This document shows positions 58,262-64,000 of a DNA stretch of 64,000 nucleotides, piece after piece. Below the pieces are notes generated by a model. The model saw nothing but the letters and a program-made list of their open reading frames with translations, had not been told where the DNA came from and searched no databases. The stretch spans positions 110,514,102-110,578,101 of the forward strand of contig NC_081861.1 in assembly GCF_963259705.1 (NCBI RefSeq), given 5' to 3'. The translations under genes were made by a program, and so were the position numbers. Numbering within the stretch: the first letter of the stretch is position 1; each line of letters begins with the position of its first letter. Source of the DNA: Myotis daubentonii. Lineage: Eukaryota; Chordata; Mammalia; Chiroptera; Vespertilionidae.

Positions 58262-59660
58262 AAGGGTAATATGCCTCCTAGCACCGGGATCAGCGTGACA
58301 GGGGGCAGCGCCCAAAGCCCCTGATCACCCTGCCGCTCTGTTTGTGACAGGGGGCGGGGCCACAACCTCCCTATCCCCCCTGCTCTGAGGGTGACAGGGC
58401 GCGGCGCCCCAATCCCCCCCCCCCCCGCCCACAGGCCCTGCTCTGTGTGTGACGGGGTAGAGCCATAACCTCCCCATCGGCCCTGCCCTGAGTGTGACAG
58501 CGGCAGCGCCCCACCCCCCTGATCCGCCCTGCTCTGTGTGTGACAGGGGGTGGTGCCCCAACTCCCCTATTGGCCCTACTCTGTGAGTGACGGGGGGGGG
58601 GGGGAGCTCCTCAACCTCCTGATTGGCTCTGCTCTGTGCGTGACATGGGGGAGCTCCCCAACCCCCTGATGGGCCCTGCTCTGTGCGTGGCAGGGGGGAG
58701 CTCCCCAACCCCCTGATTTCCCTGTGGCTCTGTATGTGTCAGGGGGTGGGGCCACAACCTCCCTATCCACCCTGCTCTGTTTGTGACAGGGGAAGGCACC
58801 CCAACCCCCTGATCAGCCCTGCTCTGTGCCTGATAGGGGGGAGCTCCCCAACCCCTTGATCGCCCTGCGGCTCTGTGTGTCACAGGGTGCGGTGCCCCAA
58901 CCCCCTGATCGGCCCAGCTCTGTGTGTGACAGGGTGTGGCGCCCCAACCCCCCCCCCCCCACCCACAGGCCCTGCTCTGTGTGTGACGGGGTAGAGCCAT
59001 AACCTCCCCATCAGCCCTGCCCTGAGTTGACAGCGGCGGTTCCCCAACCCCCTGATCCGCCCTGCTCTGTGTGTGACAGGGGGTGGTGCCCCAACTCCCC
59101 TATTGGCCCTACTCTGTGAGTGACAGGGGGGAGCTCCCCAATCCCCTGATTGCCCTGGGGCTCTGTGTGTGTCAGGGGGTGGGGCCACAACCTCCCTATC
59201 CGCCCTGCTCTGTTTGTGACAGGGGAAGGCGCCCCAACCCCCTGATCAGCCCTGCTCTGTGCCTGATGCGGGGAGCTCTCCAACCCCCTGATCACCCTGC
59301 GGCTCTGTGTGTGACAGGGTGCGAAGCCCCTACCCCCTGATGGGCCCTGCTCTGTGAGTGACAAGGGCAGCGCCCCAACCCTCTGATTGGCCCTGCTCTG
59401 CTGGGAGCCGGTCCATGCTTGCTGTTTCAAGGGACCTGGCATATATGGCATACAGTTCTTAATATGTTTGCTCTGTGCATGACAGGTGGTGGCGCGGCAA
59501 CCTTCCCTTCGACCCTGCCTTGAGTGTGACAGGGGGTGGTGCCCCAACCCCCAAATCGGCCCTACCCTGAGCCTGACTGAGGGTGGCATCGCAACCTCCC
59601 GATCCACCCTGCTCTGTGCATGACAGGGGGCGGCGCTCTGACTCCCCAATCAGCCCTGCT
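58262..59660. repeat. G/C-rich minisatellite array in HeliBat copy 2
   Basis: Roughly 20 or more imperfect units of about 55-60 bp with CCCTGCTCTGTGTGTGACAGG, a GGGGGTGGTGCCCCAA-type block and CCCCCTGAT. Homopolymer runs include C at 58411-58427 and 58948-58961 and G at 58591-58604. Long antisense frames (up to 212 codons) are repeat artefacts. Confidence 0.9.
59399..59471 (-). mobile_element. Fragment of the class II LTR inside the HeliBat
   Basis: TGCTGGGAGCCGGTCCATGC to CTTAATATGTTTG matches the first 73 bases of the class II LTR in LTR sense (i.e. antisense to the plus-strand view of 18341-18413). It starts exactly at the LTR terminus and stops at a TGCTC shared by LTR and minisatellite. 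In plus-strand terms its LTR sense is forward. Confidence 0.9.
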
Positions 59661-59789
59661 CTGAGCCTGACCAGGGGCTGCTCCTAGGGATTGGGCCTGC
59701 CCTCTGCCACCCGGGACCAGGCCTAAGCCAGCAGGTCATTATCTCCCGAGGGGTCCCAGACTGCGAGAGGGCACAGGCCGGGCCTCTAG

Positions 59790-60132
59790 TATAAAGAATA
59801 AGTGATAATAAAATATAATAACCAATTGTATTTTATATAAAGAGTTGAAAATACTTTTTAATCTGTTATTTAAATTAAGTTCTCAAATGTTGATAAGGAA
59901 AATTAATAAAAAACTATTCAGTAGTAATTTAGTCTTATACTCCATCCCCATGTGTGAAAATATGACAAGGGAATAAAAACACAGATATTATCCTTAAGAA
60001 GCTCATAATTTTGTTGAAAAGAACAAACAACTCCAATAAAAAATTTAAGAGCAACTCAGTTCAGATCTCTTAGAGTTTAACATAGAACCATGGAACAGAA
60101 TGAGGAATTTCAGAGGGAAGGTGGGAGTGGGG
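59790..60132. other. No gene; short L1 3' UTR-like patch
   Basis: Mostly AT-rich unique DNA. 60078-60130 (CATAGAACCATGGAACAGAA, CAGAGGGAAGGTGG) resembles an L1 3' UTR. Confidence 0.4.
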
Positions 60133-60221
60133 GATTCCTTTGCTAAGGGAGTATGAACAGGAGAAGGATAGATGTAGGGGAGGGAATATCTGCTGTATTT
60201 TGCTTCAACAAAGCTACTTGA
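60133..60221 (+). repeat. Dispersed ~89-bp repeat, copy 1
   Basis: GATTCCTTTGCTAAGGGAGT through GAACAGGAGAAGGATAGATG to AAGCTACTTG; about 80% similar to 61997-62086. Family not recognised. Confidence 0.65.
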
Positions 60222-60344
60222 AAAAATACACAATACTGTATAGATAGCTGATTAACATATTCTTAAATAGCTTGGTCATCACATACTTTGATTTTATATT
60301 TATCTTTAGTTCTTTAATATTTAAGATGAAAATATTTTATTCTC

Positions 60345-60567
60345 TTTTAATTAAATTTATTGGGGTGACATTGGTTAATAAGATTATATCAATTTCAAGT
60401 GTACATTTCTATGATACATGATCTGTATATTGCATTGTGTGCCCACCACCCAAAGTCAAATCATCTTTAATTACTGTATATTTGGCTCTATTTACATCTT
60501 TACTAGTCCCTTACCCTCTTCCCTCTGGTAACCACCGTTAACTGCTGTCTGTGTCTGTGAGTTTTAA
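60345..60567 (-). mobile_element. L1 3' end fragment
   Basis: Reversed L1 3' UTR: AATTTATTGGGGTGACATTG, GTATATTGCATTGTGTGCCC, CTCTGGTAACCACCGTTAAC, TGTCTGTGTCTGTGAG. A strongly 5'-truncated insertion. Confidence 0.88.
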
Positions 60568-61996
60568 AACATAATATACAGGTGTTTGTAAAAGTTAGAA
60601 TTTAAACCTGTTTGTCTACTTTTTAAACATTACCCTAAATTAAAATACTTATTAATAGGTAAAATGAGTAGAATTGCTATTGTTTGTTGAATGGTAGCTG
60701 CTTAATTCTGAAAGTGTACCTAAGAAGCATTTGTAAGCTAATGGACTATTAAGTATTTTCAATGATTACACCAATTTCATTGCTAGTATTTTTAAGTCTG
60801 TCCTTATTTTTCACTGATCCATGCAGTACCATTAGTGAAATACACTGAGGGTTCTAAAGCACAGAATACATAAAATGGTTTATTAATAGTAGTGAGAGTG
60901 AATACATTGAAACATCAGGACATAGCCTATTTAATTCAACCCTCTTATTTAATTTATAAAATATATTTATGTTGAAAACCATCTTAATCATTCATCTTTG
61001 TTACCACTATATTATAGTGCTTTTTTTGAAGCATGCTTTGACAGTTGTGTGTAATTGAAAAAATAAAACAATATAATTACGTGACTATATGTGTAAAAGA
61101 GTAAACTGAAGATATCTAGATATGTCCCTAACCTTTTTTATTTTAGTTGATATGTGAGAACCAAGAGATCATTGACTTGAAGCAACGTATCCTTTAAAAA
61201 CATCTTTCTTTGACTACATCAATGAGCTATACAACACAAGATGGTTTTTGCTTATAATATTAATTTGAATTCTAAAGTGTTTTATTCAAATTATTTTATA
61301 TTTTATGTGATTTTCTAGCTTTTCAACTCTAAATGGAAATTAAAAGTATGTCTCTATGACTTTCATCTTAAAGACTCCATAATGCTATATACCTACGTAC
61401 ACACAGAGACACACACACACACTTCCTAGAAAAGGTCAAGTTTTCAAAAATCATGTCCTCTTAACTAAGTATGATTTGTTTTACTGATGAATAACTGAAA
61501 GATAACTAACTCGAATATCATGCATGCCCTTCAGATTTCACTTAAGTATTTTTTAATTGTTCAATATTTATATAATTATTTTTGTCAATAACTAAGTTAT
61601 TTTTGTCAATAATATTATTCTTGTCATTTAATGAAAACTAAGAGCACATCCCAGAGAAAGAGAGACATGGGGAACCCTCATACTGATTGGGTTCTTGTAA
61701 TAAATGTCAGGTATTCTAAAAATTGAATTGGAGACTACCCCAAATCAGTTATTTGATATTTCATTAAGAAATGTTTATTGGGGAGACACTTAACTGTAGG
61801 TGAGTCTTGTGTGTTGGAAAGTCACAGTCCTGTACCTAACATCAAATAATAATATAGGAAATAAAAGGTTCGGAGTCTCACTACAGTTCTCCATTGTACA
61901 TCAGGTATAGATTACATCTCAACTCTTGTGGTTTTCTAATGTTTGAGCTTTTCTCTTTCTTCCTTTTCTGTTTTCTTTTCCTTTCATTACTATTTT
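60568..61996. other. No gene seen
   Basis: AT-rich unique DNA; an AC microsatellite at about 61399-61422 is the only clear repeat. Confidence 0.5.
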
Positions 61997-62086
61997 GATT
62001 CCTTTCCTAAAGGAGGATGAACAGGAGAGGGATAGATATATGGAGAGTAATATCTGTGGTAGTTTGCTTCAATGAAGTTACTTGAG
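61997..62086 (+). repeat. Dispersed ~89-bp repeat, copy 2
   Basis: GATTCCTTTCCTAAAGGAGG through GAACAGGAGAGGGATAGATA to AAGTTACTTG; partner of 60133-60221 in direct orientation. Confidence 0.65.
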
Positions 62087-62124
62087 GTGCTACAGAAGTC
62101 AACACTAATTAAAATAAGATTCTA

Positions 62125-62377
62125 GCCCTAGCCTGTTTGGCTCAGTGGATAGAGTGTCAGCCTACTAACTGAAGGATCCTGGGTTCGATTTTGGTCAAGG
62201 GCATGTACCTCGGTTGTAGGCTCCTCCCCGGCCCAGGCCCTGGTTGAAGCTCATGCAAGAGGCAACCAATCAATGTGTTTCTCTCACATCAATATTTCTC
62301 TCTGTTTTTCCCTCTCTTCCACTCTCTCTAAAATTCAATGGAAAAATATCCTCAGGTGGAGGATTAAAAAATTAAAC
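62125..62377 (+). mobile_element. Ves SINE with target duplication
   Basis: GCCCTAGCCTGTTTGGCTCA, GGGTTCGATTTTGGTCAAGG, GGCAACCAATCAATGTG, AATTCAATGGAAAAATATCC. AAAATAAGATTCTA (62111-62124) and AAAATTAGATTCTA (62378-62391) flank it. It carries an unusual CCGGCCCAGGCCCTGG block in the middle. Confidence 0.93.
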
Positions 62378-62391
62378 AAAATTAGATTCTA

Positions 62392-63346
62392 ATCTCAGCA
62401 CAAAACATGTTCTGGTTGATTATATTATAAGGTCAGATTTGCACAGGCACCAACTATGTCATAAAGATCATGCCAACATAACTGGGTATGAAGATTATTG
62501 ATATTTATATCTGGAAATATATATAACACTAACTTTGTGTGATTTAATGAGAAAAATCTTAAACTAAGATGACAATTAGCCTCAACAAAAATGGCAACTA
62601 ATTTTTTGGAGGACTATTACTATAGTTAGAATATAGAACACCTAATTAAAAGAGAAAATTATTTTTAAGGTTTCTATTTAATAAATTCAAGTCATACTGA
62701 TCACCTTTGAGGTCAAACTTTGAATGCACTTTATTTTATTTCTTTAAAGAAGAGGTTCATTTTGTGGTATCTTGCTGGAGACCCTTGGTAAAATAAATAA
62801 AAGGGAAACCCCAGATTCTGCCATAGTATATCACTCACATTGTTTTGAGTATGAGCTTCCCCTAGTTCTACATCCTTCACCCCCATTCTTTTGTCTTTAT
62901 CTTCTTAAATTACAAGGATTTGTGTGAGAAAACTTGGAAAGAAGAAAGACAACACCGCATACCTCAAAGCTGCATCTTATCTTGTTGAGTTGCTTCTATT
63001 ACTGTTTATTGTTGCCAAAAACTGACTTTCTGAGAGTTCATTAAAGAGCATAGGCACTTCAAGCGCTACATTAAAACAAATCACATGAGATTTTTCATTT
63101 TATTTTTCTATTTTATAAATAATTATGGTTAAAATATACATTAACATTTGAGAAGAAAGTATTACCCAGTAGATACAAGAAATTGCTATTTTAATAAGAT
63201 TAACATTAAAAACAAAAATATTCAGGTTCATATATAGTAAAGTATATAGAATATATAAAATATACAGAATATGTATACTACATAAGTATAGATATTCTTA
63301 GATACATATATTCATGTATATTCTTAGTGATACCACTACTTTGAGT
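62392..63346. other. No gene seen
   Basis: AT-rich unique DNA with no recognised element. Confidence 0.5.
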
Positions 63347-63356
63347 CATTTTAGTC

Positions 63357-63565
63357 TTTTTTAAAATATATTTTTATTTATTTCAGAGAGGAAGGGAGAG
63401 AAACATCAATGATGAGAGAGAAACATTGATTGGCTGCCTCCTGTACACCCTCTCCTGGGGATCAAGCTTACAACCGGGCATGTGCCCTTGACTGGAATTG
63501 ACCCCGGGACCCTTCAGTTTGAAGGCTGAGTGATGCTCTATCCATTGACCCAAACCAGCTAGGGC
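63357..63565 (-). mobile_element. Ves SINE with target duplication
   Basis: GAGGAAGGGAGAGAAACATC, GGGGATCAAGCTTACAACC, TGATGCTCTATCCATTGACC. Exact CATTTTAGTC at 63347-63356 and 63566-63575. 63576-64000 after it has no recognised gene; the 85-codon frame at 63663-63920 is low-complexity. Confidence 0.94.
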
Positions 63566-64000
63566 CATTTTAGTCATTTTTAATTTATGCTGGTTTCATA
63601 CTTGTTTCTGTTGAATCTATTCCTGAGGGCTTCTCTTTATTGTCCAGTATCTGCTGCATTTAATGGAGTGTAGTCAGGAGGACATAAAAATGCAAACTTT
63701 TTATCATCATTTTTGTTTAAATATAACTATGCTTTGTTTCTGCTCCTCACCCCCTCAGAGTCTCCAGTTTTTTTGTGTGTTTTTTTTGTCTATGTCTATC
63801 TGGAAAGTAGCTTTATCTCTTCTGTCAAAATATTATATTCAGGGAAATTTCTTTATCTTTGTTTTGATGGCTGTATCTGACTTTTACACTCTTTTTTTTT
63901 TTTTGGTTCAGCACTACTAGACACTCTGATGTTAACATTTTTTGTAATTGAGCATTTATCTACAAAACACCTAAAATAACATGACATTAGGGAAATATCC

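Larger units (their letters stand above)
57596..59789 (+). mobile_element. Non-autonomous HeliBat Helitron (copy 2, 2.2 kb)
   Basis: Begins TCCTATCTGATAAAAGAGAA after A (57595), ends GGGCCTCTAG before T (59790). Its 5' 250 bp match copy 1 (584-2081) in opposite orientation, as do the minisatellites and the region before the 3' end. It lacks the GTGCAC palindrome that usually forms the 3' hairpin: GGGCACAGG passes directly to CCGGGCCTCTAG. No Rep/helicase. A 73-bp LTR scrap is embedded at 59399-59471. Confidence 0.93.

Noticed and set aside
58325..59649. Antisense frames up to 212 codons, or a CRISPR-like array
   Set aside because: Units are imperfect, contiguous and without unique spacers; this is a minisatellite in a eukaryotic Helitron.

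Overview
The window is mammalian nuclear DNA, most probably from a vespertilionid bat. The evidence is repeat content: at least thirteen copies of the tRNA-derived Ves SINE, HeliBat-type Helitrons with TC/CTAG ends inserted between A and T (Helitrons at this abundance in mammals are known from vesper bats), young bat-style L1s with pyrimidine-rich 5' UTRs, a HAL1, hAT-like and Tc1-like DNA transposon remnants, and old pan-mammalian repeats (MIR, MLT1/MST-like LTR, MLT2-like LTR, Tigger1, L1M). There is no operon, CRISPR array, rRNA or canonical tRNA gene. Almost every long open frame is transposon-derived.

Layout. 1-2513: 3' end of a class I (gammaretrovirus-like) endogenous retrovirus (env TM remnant, polypurine tract, LTR) split by a minus-strand HeliBat. 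2514-5752: L1 ORF2 and 3' UTR split by a solo LTR. 5753-9950: L1 5'UTR-like DNA carrying a broken IQCD (DRC10) retrocopy and a nearly full-length HAL1. 9955-18775: a minus-strand L1 split by a CLNS1A retrocopy with an intact 237-codon reading frame and by a 2.2-kb internally deleted class II provirus with two LTRs, a tRNA-Lys3 primer site and a polypurine tract. 18776-29945: old L1M and MLT1-like sequence, a young L1 with an internal ORF2 deletion, a HeliBat 3' end, and another L1 split by a solo LTR of the same class II family. 29946-39150: old L1, hAT, MIR, Tigger1 split by a HeliBat, and MLT2. 39155-40705: unique sequence ending in a 140-codon frame that runs into a consensus splice donor, the only candidate for a host protein-coding exon. 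40706-64000: intron-like AT-rich DNA with most of the Ves SINEs, a twin-primed L1, an L1 flanked by a 71-bp duplication, a Tc1-like end, and a 2.2-kb plus-strand HeliBat containing G/C-rich minisatellites and a scrap of the class II LTR.

The elements do not cooperate as a pathway. Their nesting gives a relative history: Tigger1 before HeliBat, class I ERV before HeliBat, L1s before the class II LTRs and the CLNS1A retrocopy. The points most worth following up are the CLNS1A retrogene, the minimal provirus with rearranged leader and unequal LTRs, the HAL1 with one stop in ORF1, and the candidate first exon near 40.3-40.7 kb.
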